Shown here: positions 1 to 6,178 of the stretch, one piece after another
Layout: the number at the start of each line of letters is the position of its first letter
Position numbering within the stretch: the stretch's first letter is position 1
Assembly (NCBI GenBank): GCA_014879765.1
Contig: JACSRL010000755.1
Span: forward strand, 1-13,521
Direction of reading: 5' to 3'
DNA length: 13,521 nucleotides
Source: Anaerolinea sp.
GTDB lineage: Bacteria > Chloroflexota > Anaerolineae > JAAEKA01
Translations under genes and position numbers: made by a program
The notes under the pieces: generated by a model
Databases searched by the model: none
The model's input: the letters and a program-made list of their open reading frames with translations, nothing else
What the model was told of the DNA's origin: nothing

Positions 1-82
1 ACCCTCGGATCGAGTAGGCGCAGCCGTAACGAGATCAACGTTTGGCCCGCCGGCTGAGCAGTTACTCCACAAGGTTAGACCC

Positions 83-586
83 ATGCAAGCGCAAGAAATC
101 ATTGCCTGTCTCGCTGAACTGAATGACGAGATGAAAGCGTTAGATGTAGTCGGTGAAGTCTGCTTGTATGGCGGCGCGGTGATGTGTATCGTCTATCAAG
201 CTCGTCCAAGTACGAAGGATGTGGATGCGATCTTTCAGCCTACAGCGCAGATGCGGCAAGCTATCGAGCGCGTGGCTGAGCGGCGTGATCTGCGACCTGA
301 CTGGCTGAATGATGCGGTCAAGGGCTTCGTGGTGCAGCATTCGCAACGGATTCTGTTCGACTATCCTAACCTGAAGGTGTATGTTCCTGAACCAGACTAT
401 CTGCTGGCCATGAAGACTCTGGCGGCGCGTGTGGAGGGCACAGACCAAGAGGATGTCAGATACCTGGTCAAGTTGCTTGACATCCACAGCGCCGAGGAGG
501 TCTTTGATATTCTGGAGAAGTACTATCCACGTCAACGTATCAAGCCGGCCACGCAGTTCTTCGTCGAGGAGTTGTTCGAGGCATGA
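83..586 (+). CDS. Nucleotidyltransferase-fold protein (DUF6036/AbiEii-like), 167 aa
   Basis: The protein has the layout of small minimal nucleotidyltransferase-like proteins. A GG pair (G30-G31) after a hydrophobic strand is followed by TKDVD (44-48), whose D46 and D48 would be the metal-binding DxD pair. A later block, LLAMKTLAARVEGTDQEDVRYL, resembles the helical 'LLAMK..A.R..D..D...L' region of AbiEii/DUF6036-type families. The start is the first ATG, about nine bases after an AAGG. It overlaps the next gene by 4 bases (ATGA), so the two are translationally coupled. Base composition is clearly less GC-rich than the carboxylase genes downstream, which suggests separate acquisition. Such proteins often act in toxin-antitoxin or abortive-infection pairs, but no activity can be read from sequence alone. 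The fold call is fairly firm; the role is inference. The 82 bases upstream hold no convincing promoter. Confidence 0.75.
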   Translation: MQAQEIIACLAELNDEMKALDVVGEVCLYGGAVMCIVYQARPSTKDVDAIFQPTAQMRQAIERVAERRDLRPDWLNDAVKGFVVQHSQRILFDYPNLKVYVPEPDYLLAMKTLAARVEGTDQEDVRYLVKLLDIHSAEEVFDILEKYYPRQRIKPATQFFVEELFEA

Positions 587-936
587 TCACGTTGCGCGAG
601 ACCCAGTCGAGGATCGAGGCTGATCCACAGCATTGGTCGGTGTACTTGATGGACTTCGTGGATGACTTTCGCTACTACCAGGATGTGGCCGCCATCGCGG
701 AGCCGATCAAGCTCACAGGCGACAGGATGGACGCGCTGTTGGCGTCCACTGCCGAGTATCTGTGCCGGGAGCTTGGCCTGAAAATGCCGGACTGGCTGGT
801 GGTTGTGCCGCCATGTCAAACGCCCTGGTTTGTCTCTGGGCTAGAAAACTTGAAGGCCATTGCGTTAGCCGAAAGTCCGCTGCCCTTTCGTTGGCGCAAG
901 ATCTTTGTGACCGAAGGCTTTTTGAGCCGTGTGTAG
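583..936 (+). CDS. Conserved hypothetical partner of the upstream nucleotidyltransferase-like gene, 117 aa
   Basis: I do not recognise a named domain. The protein is small and soluble, with no signal peptide or membrane segment. Its N-terminal half is acidic and helical (residues about 1-65). Its C-terminal half has the sequence PWFVSGLENLKAIALAESP, then a basic/aromatic stretch FRWRKIFVTEGFLSRV. This tail resembles small partners I recall being coded next to DUF6036-type nucleotidyltransferases, but I could not confirm this by search. The ATG overlaps the stop of the upstream gene by 4 bases, and its stop is 3 bases before the phosphopantetheinyl transferase start. By context it could be the antitoxin or partner of a two-gene module. 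It shares the lower GC of its upstream neighbour. Existence as a gene is well supported by the coupling; function is unknown. Confidence 0.65.
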   Translation: MITLRETQSRIEADPQHWSVYLMDFVDDFRYYQDVAAIAEPIKLTGDRMDALLASTAEYLCRELGLKMPDWLVVVPPCQTPWFVSGLENLKAIALAESPLPFRWRKIFVTEGFLSRV

Positions 937-939
937 CCC

Positions 940-1893
940 ATGATCCACTGGTTGCTGCAACCCGCGGCTGAGTGCCCGGAGATCGCCCATGGCGAGGCGC
1001 CTGAATGGCTGTTGAGCCCGGCGGAACAGGAACGGCTGGCGCAGTTGGCCACGGCCAAGCGCCGCGGCGAATGGCTGCTGGGCCGCTGCGCGGCCAAGCG
1101 GCTGGCGCAGCGCTACGTGGCCATGGAGATCGGCCAGCCGCCGCCGCTGGACGCGCTGGTGATCGCGCGCGACTCGGAGGAGAGCGCCGCGCCGGTGGTG
1201 ATCTTCGACAGCCAGGCGACGCCCATGGACCTGCCCGAAGGCTCCCGTTGGGTTAGCGACGCGCCGTTGGTGGCTGTGCCAGGACGCCGGCTGGGCTACC
1301 CCGTGCCGCGGGTCAGCGGCATGAGGCTGCCCATCAGCCTCTCCATCAGCCACAGCAGCCAGATGGCGCTCTGTGCGCTGCACGCGGCAGGTGGCCGCTG
1401 GAAGATGCCCGACCGGCGGGTTTCGGCCATCAGCCCAGGCTTCCCGCCGGGCGGCCTGGTGCAGGTTGGCGTCGATATCGAGCAGGTGGCGCCCCGTTCC
1501 GACAGCTTTGTCGCGGCTTACTTCGCGGCCGACGAGATGCGCTGGGTCGGCCAGGCGCTGGGCGATGAGCAGGCGCTGATGGCCACCGTCACCTGGAGCG
1601 CCAAGGAGGCTGTGCTCAAGGCGCTGCAAATCGGCCTGACCGTGGACACGCGGCGGGTGATCTGCCTGCCGGCCAACGGCCTGGAGCTGAACGCCGAGGT
1701 TGAGCCCGGCTGGAGCGAAGTACACGTGTTGCTCGATTCGGACCTGTTGTCCGACGCGTTGAGTCGGGCCGGCCGTCTGCCGCCCGCCGACGAGCTTGAT
1801 TGGCAGATGAGCGGCTGGTGGCGACGCGCTGGCCGCTTTGTGTTGACATTGGCTGCTTTACATGTTACAGGAGGACCCTACTTTGGCTGCTGA
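940..1893 (+). CDS. 4'-phosphopantetheinyl transferase superfamily protein
   Basis: The enzyme transfers 4'-phosphopantetheine from CoA to a serine of acyl or peptidyl carrier proteins in the cytoplasm. The two family signatures are visible: GVDIE with Mg-binding D179 and E181, and W219-S-A-K222-E223-A. The N-terminal half-domain contains the usual R..GEWLLGRCAAK pattern, and ISISHSS-like sequence (SLSISHSSQ) precedes the metal site. At 317 aa it is longer than Sfp-type enzymes (about 220-240 aa). The extra length lies in a proline/glycine-rich stretch at about residues 85-125 and another at about 155-173. The ATG lies 3 bases after the preceding stop. Its 3' end overlaps the carboxyltransferase start by 11 bases, so it is probably co-transcribed with the acyl-CoA carboxylase genes. 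A link to fatty acid, polyketide or similar carrier-protein pathways is inferred. Confidence 0.9.
   Translation: MIHWLLQPAAECPEIAHGEAPEWLLSPAEQERLAQLATAKRRGEWLLGRCAAKRLAQRYVAMEIGQPPPLDALVIARDSEESAAPVVIFDSQATPMDLPEGSRWVSDAPLVAVPGRRLGYPVPRVSGMRLPISLSISHSSQMALCALHAAGGRWKMPDRRVSAISPGFPPGGLVQVGVDIEQVAPRSDSFVAAYFAADEMRWVGQALGDEQALMATVTWSAKEAVLKALQIGLTVDTRRVICLPANGLELNAEVEPGWSEVHVLLDSDLLSDALSRAGRLPPADELDWQMSGWWRRAGRFVLTLAALHVTGGPYFGC
1869..1874 (+). promoter_or_regulatory. Shine-Dalgarno AGGAGG fixing a TTG start for the carboxyltransferase
   Basis: A perfect AGGAGG lies 8 bases before TTG 1883. The upstream in-frame ATG at 1862 precedes this site and so cannot use it. The next ATG, 1895, is 20 bases away. 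TTG 1883 is therefore the best start. Confidence 0.7.
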
Positions 1894-3430
1894 GATGGAA
1901 ACCTATATTCAGAAGCTGCGCGAGCGCCGGCAGATCGCCAACGGCTCGACCAAGGACGTGGAGACCCAGCACCGCAAGGGCCGGCTGACCGCGCGCGAGC
2001 GCATCGAGGTGCTCTTCGACCCTGGCACCTTCACCGAGATCGACACGCTGGTGCTGCCCCGCTTCGAGAGCTACATGGGCGGCAAGGGCTCGCGCTACGG
2101 CGATGGCGTCGTCACCGGCTTTGGCCTGGTCAACGGCCGCCACGTCTTTGTGGCCTCGCAGGATGCCAGCGTCATGGGCGGCTCGCTGGGCGAGATGCAC
2201 GCCAACAAGATCGTCAAGGCCATGCGCATGGCGCTGACCTACGGCGCGCCCTTCATCGCCATCAACGATTCGGGCGGCGCGCGCATCCAGGAAGGGGTAG
2301 ACAGCCTGGGCGGCTACGCGCGCCTCTTCGACGCCAACTGCGAGTCCTCCGGCGTCATCCCGCAGCTCTCGGTGATCATGGGCCCCTGCGCGGGCGGCGC
2401 GGTCTATTCGCCGGCGCTGACCGACTTCGTCTTCATGACCGAGAACAGCTACATGTTCATCACCGGCCCCGACGTGGTGCGCGCCGTGATGCAGGAGGAT
2501 GTCAGCCAGGAGCAACTGGGCGGCGGACTGGTACACAGCCGGGAGAGCGGCGTCAGCCACTTCCTCTCCAAGGATGACCACGAATGCCTGGCGCTGGTGC
2601 GGGAGCTGCTCAGCTATCTGCCCTCCAACAACCAGGACGATCCCCCCTACGTGCCGCCGCTGGACGACCGCGACCGGCGCTGCCCGGAGCTGGAGCAGTT
2701 GGTGCCCACCGACCCGTACAAGCCGTATGACGTGCGCCAGGTGATCAGCAGCGTCTTCGACGATGGTCGCTTCTTCGAGGTACACGCGCTGTGGGCGGAG
2801 AACATGGTGGTGGGCTTTGCCCGGCTGAACGGCTATGTGGTGGGCATCGTGGCCAACCAGCCGCGGGTGCTGGCCGGCTGCATCGACATCAAGGCCTCCA
2901 TCAAGGCCGCGCACTTCATTCGCACCTGCGACGCCTTCAACATTCCCATCATCACCTTGCAGGACGTGCCCGGTTTCCTGCCCGGCACCTCGCAGGAGTA
3001 CGCCGGCATCATCCGCAACGGCGCGCGCATGATCTACGCCTACAGCGAGGCCACCGTGCCCAAGCTGATGATCATCCTGCGCAAGAGCTACGGCGGCGCC
3101 TACTGCGTTATGAGCAGCAAGGGGCTGCGCGGCGACCTGCTCTACGCCTGGCCCAACGCCGAGATCGCGGTCATGGGCGCGGCCGGCGCGGTCAACATCC
3201 TCTTCCGCAAGGAGGTCTCCAGCGCCCCCGATCCGGAGGCCAAGCGGCTGGAGCTGGTGGCCGACTACGAGGAGAAGTTCAACAACCCCTACGTCGCCGC
3301 GGCCCGCGGCCTGATCGACGACGTGATCGAGCCGCGCGACACCCGCCGCGTGCTGATCCGCGCCCTGGAAGTCACCTTGCAGAAGCGCGAGCGGCACGTG
3401 CCGAAGAAGCATGGGCTGTCGCCGGCCTAG
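1883..3430 (+). CDS. Acyl-CoA carboxylase carboxyltransferase (beta) subunit, propionyl/methylmalonyl type
   Basis: This subunit moves the carboxyl group from carboxybiotin to an acyl-CoA, probably acetyl- or propionyl-CoA. Numbering from TTG 1883 gives 515 aa, normal for PccB/AccD5/MmdA-type proteins with two crotonase-like halves. The N-terminal half carries SGGARIQEGVDSLGGY and the oxyanion-hole segment G167-P-C-A-G-G-A. The C-terminal half carries DVPGFLPGTSQEY, then G404-G-A-Y-C408-VMSSK and WPNAEIAVMGAAGAV. C408 occupies the position where propionyl-CoA carboxylases such as human PCCB have Asp (GGAYDVM), a residue known from the Streptomyces enzyme (D422) to affect substrate choice. Acyl preference is therefore open. 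It overlaps the phosphopantetheinyl transferase gene by 11 bases and precedes the biotin carboxylase gene by 21 bases. ATG 1862 is the alternative start. Confidence 0.93.
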   Translation: MAAEMETYIQKLRERRQIANGSTKDVETQHRKGRLTARERIEVLFDPGTFTEIDTLVLPRFESYMGGKGSRYGDGVVTGFGLVNGRHVFVASQDASVMGGSLGEMHANKIVKAMRMALTYGAPFIAINDSGGARIQEGVDSLGGYARLFDANCESSGVIPQLSVIMGPCAGGAVYSPALTDFVFMTENSYMFITGPDVVRAVMQEDVSQEQLGGGLVHSRESGVSHFLSKDDHECLALVRELLSYLPSNNQDDPPYVPPLDDRDRRCPELEQLVPTDPYKPYDVRQVISSVFDDGRFFEVHALWAENMVVGFARLNGYVVGIVANQPRVLAGCIDIKASIKAAHFIRTCDAFNIPIITLQDVPGFLPGTSQEYAGIIRNGARMIYAYSEATVPKLMIILRKSYGGAYCVMSSKGLRGDLLYAWPNAEIAVMGAAGAVNILFRKEVSSAPDPEAKRLELVADYEEKFNNPYVAAARGLIDDVIEPRDTRRVLIRALEVTLQKRERHVPKKHGLSPA

Positions 3431-3438
3431 CGCACAGC

Positions 3439-3444
3439 AGGAGG
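3439..3444 (+). promoter_or_regulatory. Shine-Dalgarno AGGAGG for the biotin carboxylase gene
   Basis: AGGAGG is 7 bases before ATG 3452. An in-frame GTG at 3446 is only 1 base from the site, too close to be used, so ATG 3452 is chosen as start. Confidence 0.75.
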
Positions 3445-3451
3445 TGTGAAC

Positions 3452-4939
3452 ATGTTCAAGAAAATCCTGATCGCCAACCGCGGCGAGATTGCGGTGCGGA
3501 TCGTGCGGGAATGCCGCGACATGGGCATCTGGACGGTGGTGCTCTACGAGGCCTCCGACCGCGATTCGCTGCACGTGCGCCTGGCCGATGAGTGCGTCGA
3601 GCTGCATTCCGACCTGGGCTACATGGACGGCGCCCAGATCATCGAGATCGCCCGGCGGACGGGCGCCGAGGCGATCCACCCCGGCTATGGCTTCCTGGCG
3701 GAGCAGCCGGAGTTCGTGGCCGCGTGCGAAGAGGCCGGCATCGCCTTTGTCGGTCCGTCCAGCGACGTGATGCGCGCCGTGCGCATGAAGATCGAGCTGT
3801 TGGGCCGTGTCAAGGCTGCGGGCTTTGCCACCACCGAGCATTCCTCGGTCTCTTTCCGGCCCCATGAGCGGGAGCTGTACCAGGCTGAGGCCGCCGCGCT
3901 GGGCTTCCCCCTCTTGGTCAAGGCGTGCAGCGGCGGGCGCGGGCGCGCCACGCGCCTGGTGCGCCAGCCGGAGGCGCTGGAGAAAGCGGTGCAGCAGAGC
4001 GGCAGCGAGGCGCGCGTCATCTTCGGCGATGACAGCCTCTATCTGGAGCGCGCCATTCTGCCGGCCAACTATGTCGATGTGCAGATCCTGGGCGACCGCC
4101 ACGGCAACGTCATCCACCTGGGAGAGCGGGACGGCTCCATCCAGCGCAACAACCAGAAGCTGGTCTGCGAGTCGCCGGCCCCCGGCCTGACCCAGGCGCT
4201 GCGCGCCCGGCTGCACGACACCGCGGTGCAGATCGCCCGGCTGTTCAACTGCAACAACGCGGTGACCATCGAGTTTCTGCTGGACCAGAATGGCACCTTC
4301 TACTTCACCGAGATCAAGGCCCGCATCACCGTGGAGCATCCGGTGACGGAGATGGTCACCCGCCGCGACCTGGTGCGCGAGCAGATCGAGATCGCCGCGG
4401 GCAAGCGTCTCTCCATGAGCCAGGAGGATGTGCGGCTGCGCGGCGCGGCGATCCAGTGCCGCATCAACGCCGAGGACCCGTGGAATCATTATCTGCCCAG
4501 CCCCGGCGTGTTGCAGCATTTCCGCCTGCCCGGCGGCCCGCGCGTGCGCGTCGACACCTACGGCCACAGCGGCTGCCCGGTGCCGGTGCGCTACGATCCG
4601 ATTCTGGCCAAAGTGGTGGTCTGGGGCGAGGATCGGCCGGCCGCGCTGCAGCGCATGGAGCGTTCGCTGCAAGATTTCGTCATCACCGGCGTACACACCA
4701 ATCTGCCGCTGTTCCAGCTCATCATGCAGGACCCGGACTTTCTGGCCGGCGCCTACACCACCGAATTTCTGCGGCGGAGCATGTTGTCCAGCGTGGCCAA
4801 TCTGTCTGAAGTGGTGGCGCGCGATCTGGCCGTGGCCGCGGCCGTGGCCTATGCCGTGCGCATGCAGGGCCGCCAGTCGGTGACGCCGCCGCAGTTCCTG
4901 CGGGGATGGCACCGGGCCAGCCGCCAGTTGCCAGGTTGA
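3452..4939 (+). CDS. Acyl-CoA carboxylase biotin carboxylase subunit with altered active-site signature
   Basis: Biotin carboxylases carboxylate the biotin on the carrier protein using ATP and bicarbonate. The protein (495 aa) has the full family order: KKILIANRGEIAVRI N-domain, ATP-grasp domain, and C-domain with C-RINAEDP (R337, equal to E. coli R338) and a PSPG/GENR-like region (WGEDRPA). The C-terminal extension past residue 450 is typical of PCC-like split enzymes. Several usually invariant residues differ. The glycine-rich loop after K157 reads ACSGGRGRAT instead of ASGGGGGRGM. N234 replaces the His of QRRHQK (K236 is kept). The EMNTRIQVEHP signature reads E287-I-K-A-R-I-T-VEHP, so K289 replaces Mg-binding N290 and T293 replaces Q294. 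Flanking sequence stays in frame, so these are not frameshift effects. It sits between carboxyltransferase and carrier genes and is probably functional but divergent. Confidence 0.9.
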   Translation: MFKKILIANRGEIAVRIVRECRDMGIWTVVLYEASDRDSLHVRLADECVELHSDLGYMDGAQIIEIARRTGAEAIHPGYGFLAEQPEFVAACEEAGIAFVGPSSDVMRAVRMKIELLGRVKAAGFATTEHSSVSFRPHERELYQAEAAALGFPLLVKACSGGRGRATRLVRQPEALEKAVQQSGSEARVIFGDDSLYLERAILPANYVDVQILGDRHGNVIHLGERDGSIQRNNQKLVCESPAPGLTQALRARLHDTAVQIARLFNCNNAVTIEFLLDQNGTFYFTEIKARITVEHPVTEMVTRRDLVREQIEIAAGKRLSMSQEDVRLRGAAIQCRINAEDPWNHYLPSPGVLQHFRLPGGPRVRVDTYGHSGCPVPVRYDPILAKVVVWGEDRPAALQRMERSLQDFVITGVHTNLPLFQLIMQDPDFLAGAYTTEFLRRSMLSSVANLSEVVARDLAVAAAVAYAVRMQGRQSVTPPQFLRGWHRASRQLPG

Positions 4940-4953
4940 GCAAGGAGTGAGCT

Positions 4954-5448
4954 ATGATCAAAGTCAATGTTCTGATCGACGGCCGGCCGTTTCAGGTGGA
5001 TGTCGCCGGCGCCAGCGGCGTTGCCGGCGCCTTGGCGATCACCTGCAACGGCGAGACGCTGGATGTGACCGCGCCGGCGGTGACGCAGCCTGACCAGATG
5101 GAGTGGATCATCGTCAACGGCCGGCCCTACGAGATCGCGGTCGATACCAACCTGCGCTGGATCAAGTCGTCCGATGGCATGCATCGCGTCGAGGTGCAGG
5201 ACCGCAGCGCGGCCATCGTCCGGCCGGTCAGCGGCGACGGTCGCATCAAGGCGCCGATCCCTGGGCTGATCACGCGGGTGATGGTGCAGCCGGGGGACCA
5301 GGTGGAGGTGGGCCAGCCGGTGCTGCTGCTGGAGGCCATGAAGATGGAGAATGAGATCGTGGCGCCGCGCGCCGGCTCGGTTCTGCGGCTCAGCGCGCTG
5401 CCCGGCAAGAGTGTGATCCTCAACGAGGAGCTGGCGGAGATCGGCTGA
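4954..5448 (+). CDS. Biotin carboxyl carrier protein of acyl-CoA carboxylase
   Basis: This 164-aa protein carries biotin between the carboxylase and carboxyltransferase active sites. The C-terminal biotinyl domain (about residues 95-164) contains APIPGLITRV, a turn VQPGDQVEVGQPV, and the biotinylation motif EAMKMEN with target lysine K130. It ends with the usual GKSVILNEELAEIG. The N-terminal 90 residues form a beta-rich region like the linker/BT region that is fused to the carboxylase in PccA-type proteins, so here the PccA-type chain is split in two. AAGGAG lies 6 bases before the ATG, and the gap to the biotin carboxylase stop is 14 bases. It is the last gene of the plus-strand operon. Confidence 0.93.
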   Translation: MIKVNVLIDGRPFQVDVAGASGVAGALAITCNGETLDVTAPAVTQPDQMEWIIVNGRPYEIAVDTNLRWIKSSDGMHRVEVQDRSAAIVRPVSGDGRIKAPIPGLITRVMVQPGDQVEVGQPVLLLEAMKMENEIVAPRAGSVLRLSALPGKSVILNEELAEIG

Positions 5449-5450
5449 CC

Positions 5451-5492
5451 AATGGTCAATGGCCAATGGCCAATGGCCAATGGCCAATGGTC
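5451..5492 (+). repeat. Heptamer tandem array AATGGYC x 6
   Basis: Six consecutive 7-base units begin two bases after the carrier-protein stop: AATGGTC, four copies of AATGGCC, then AATGGTC. Units contain TGGCCA, which is self-complementary. The same heptamer on the opposite strand forms the array at 7393-7427. Each unit contains ATG, producing spurious start codons in all frames. Confidence 0.9.
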
Positions 5493-5550
5493 GATGCACC
5501 CGCTCCCTCCGGATCCGTGGTCTGAGGTATCACTGGAAGGATCTGTAGCC

Positions 5551-5817
5551 ATGGCGCGCGAGGAGATGCGGCCCCTTGACCTGAACGGGTTCAGGGGTGC
5601 TGCGGAGGAATCAAAAGACGCAGCCGATAGCGTTTCGGCTGCGTCTGTAGTCTGCAAGATTTCGGAGGTCGTTGGTCTGGACGGCGGCGACTTCCGGAAT
5701 CCACAAGCCCCGCTCTGCCCGGTCTGCAGCCGGGCGGGCACGCTGATGGCGATCGGCGACGCCTGGATGTGCGCCGCCTGCGGCTATGCCTCAGACAGCG
5801 CGGCCGGCTGCACCTGA
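5551..5817 (+). CDS. Possible small zinc-ribbon protein, 88 aa
   Basis: The reading frame opens as far back as the heptamer array at 5452. ATG 5551 is preferred because GGAAGGA lies 9 bases before it and the residues upstream are only translated repeat. The N-terminal half is acidic and unremarkable. The C-terminal part carries C56-P-V-C59, a 14-residue spacer, C74-A-A-C77-GY and a final C87, fitting one zinc-binding ribbon plus an extra cysteine. The pattern resembles the cysteine-rich C-terminal tail of B12-dependent ribonucleotide reductases, so a detached or decayed tail is possible. A strong hairpin oriented as a minus-strand terminator lies within the frame, which argues against a conserved gene here. 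It may equally be non-coding junction sequence. Confidence 0.35.
   Translation: MAREEMRPLDLNGFRGAAEESKDAADSVSAASVVCKISEVVGLDGGDFRNPQAPLCPVCSRAGTLMAIGDAWMCAACGYASDSAAGCT
5611..5646 (-). terminator. Intrinsic terminator for the minus-strand polysaccharide block
   Basis: A perfect 11-bp stem, GACGCAGCCGA (5617-5627) and TCGGCTGCGTC (5635-5645), encloses a 7-base loop; A5616/T5646 can add a twelfth pair. Read on the minus strand, the hairpin is followed directly by TTTTGATT, the form of a rho-independent terminator. On the plus strand no T-run follows. Its position, downstream of the last minus-strand gene and its repeat array, fits termination of that transcript. Confidence 0.6.
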
Positions 5818-5871
5818 TAAGCCGGTCCCCCGACCGGGCGTGCCCCGGTCATCGCTCTCTTTCGCCGGTTC

Positions 5872-6178
5872 GTTCGCATCTGAGGATGCGAACTCCGCGG
5901 GGCGCTCTGGGGGTTCGTTCGCATCTGAGGATGCGAACTCCGCGGGTTGTTCGCATCTGAGGATGCGAACTCCGCGGGGCGCTCTGGGGGGTTCGTTCGC
6001 ATCTGAGGATGCGAACTCCGCGGGTTGTTCGCATCTGGGGGTGCGAACTCCGTGGGGCGCTTTGTGGGGTTCGTTCGCATCTGAGGATGCGAACTCCGCG
6101 GGTTGTTCGCAATTGGGGATGCGAACTCCGCGGGTTACTCTGTGGGGTTGTTCGCATCTGAGGATGCGAACTCCGCGG
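5872..6178. repeat. Eight-copy palindrome array (REP/BIME-like)
   Basis: Eight 22-base inverted repeats have 9-bp arms GTTCGCATC and GATGCGAAC and a 4-base loop, usually TGAG. Each is followed by TCCGCGG or a close variant. They start at 5872, 5917, 5949, 5995, 6027, 6073, 6105 and 6150. Spacing alternates 45-46 and 32 bases, so the true repeat is a roughly 78-base unit with two hairpins. The copy at 6027 has A-to-G changes near the loop and a GGGG-like loop context; the copy at 6105 has an arm mismatch. The array fills the 300-odd bases between the convergent genes, and no other gene is seen there. Its right end overlaps the last 14 codons or so of the O-antigen ligase gene. Confidence 0.92.

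Noticed and set aside
1865..4912. Minus-strand open frame of 1015 codons opposite the carboxylase genes
   Set aside because: It is antisense to three clearly homologous genes, its peptide is His/Ala/Gly/Arg-rich with no domain, and it arises from GC-rich third positions.
5822..5849. Terminator hairpins CCGGT/ACCGG and ACCGGG/CCCGGT after the zinc-ribbon frame
   Set aside because: The two hairpins overlap each other, stems are only 5-6 bp, and no T-run follows on either strand.
5872..6178. CRISPR array
   Set aside because: The repeats are palindromes separated by near-identical sequence rather than unique spacers, and no cas gene is present.
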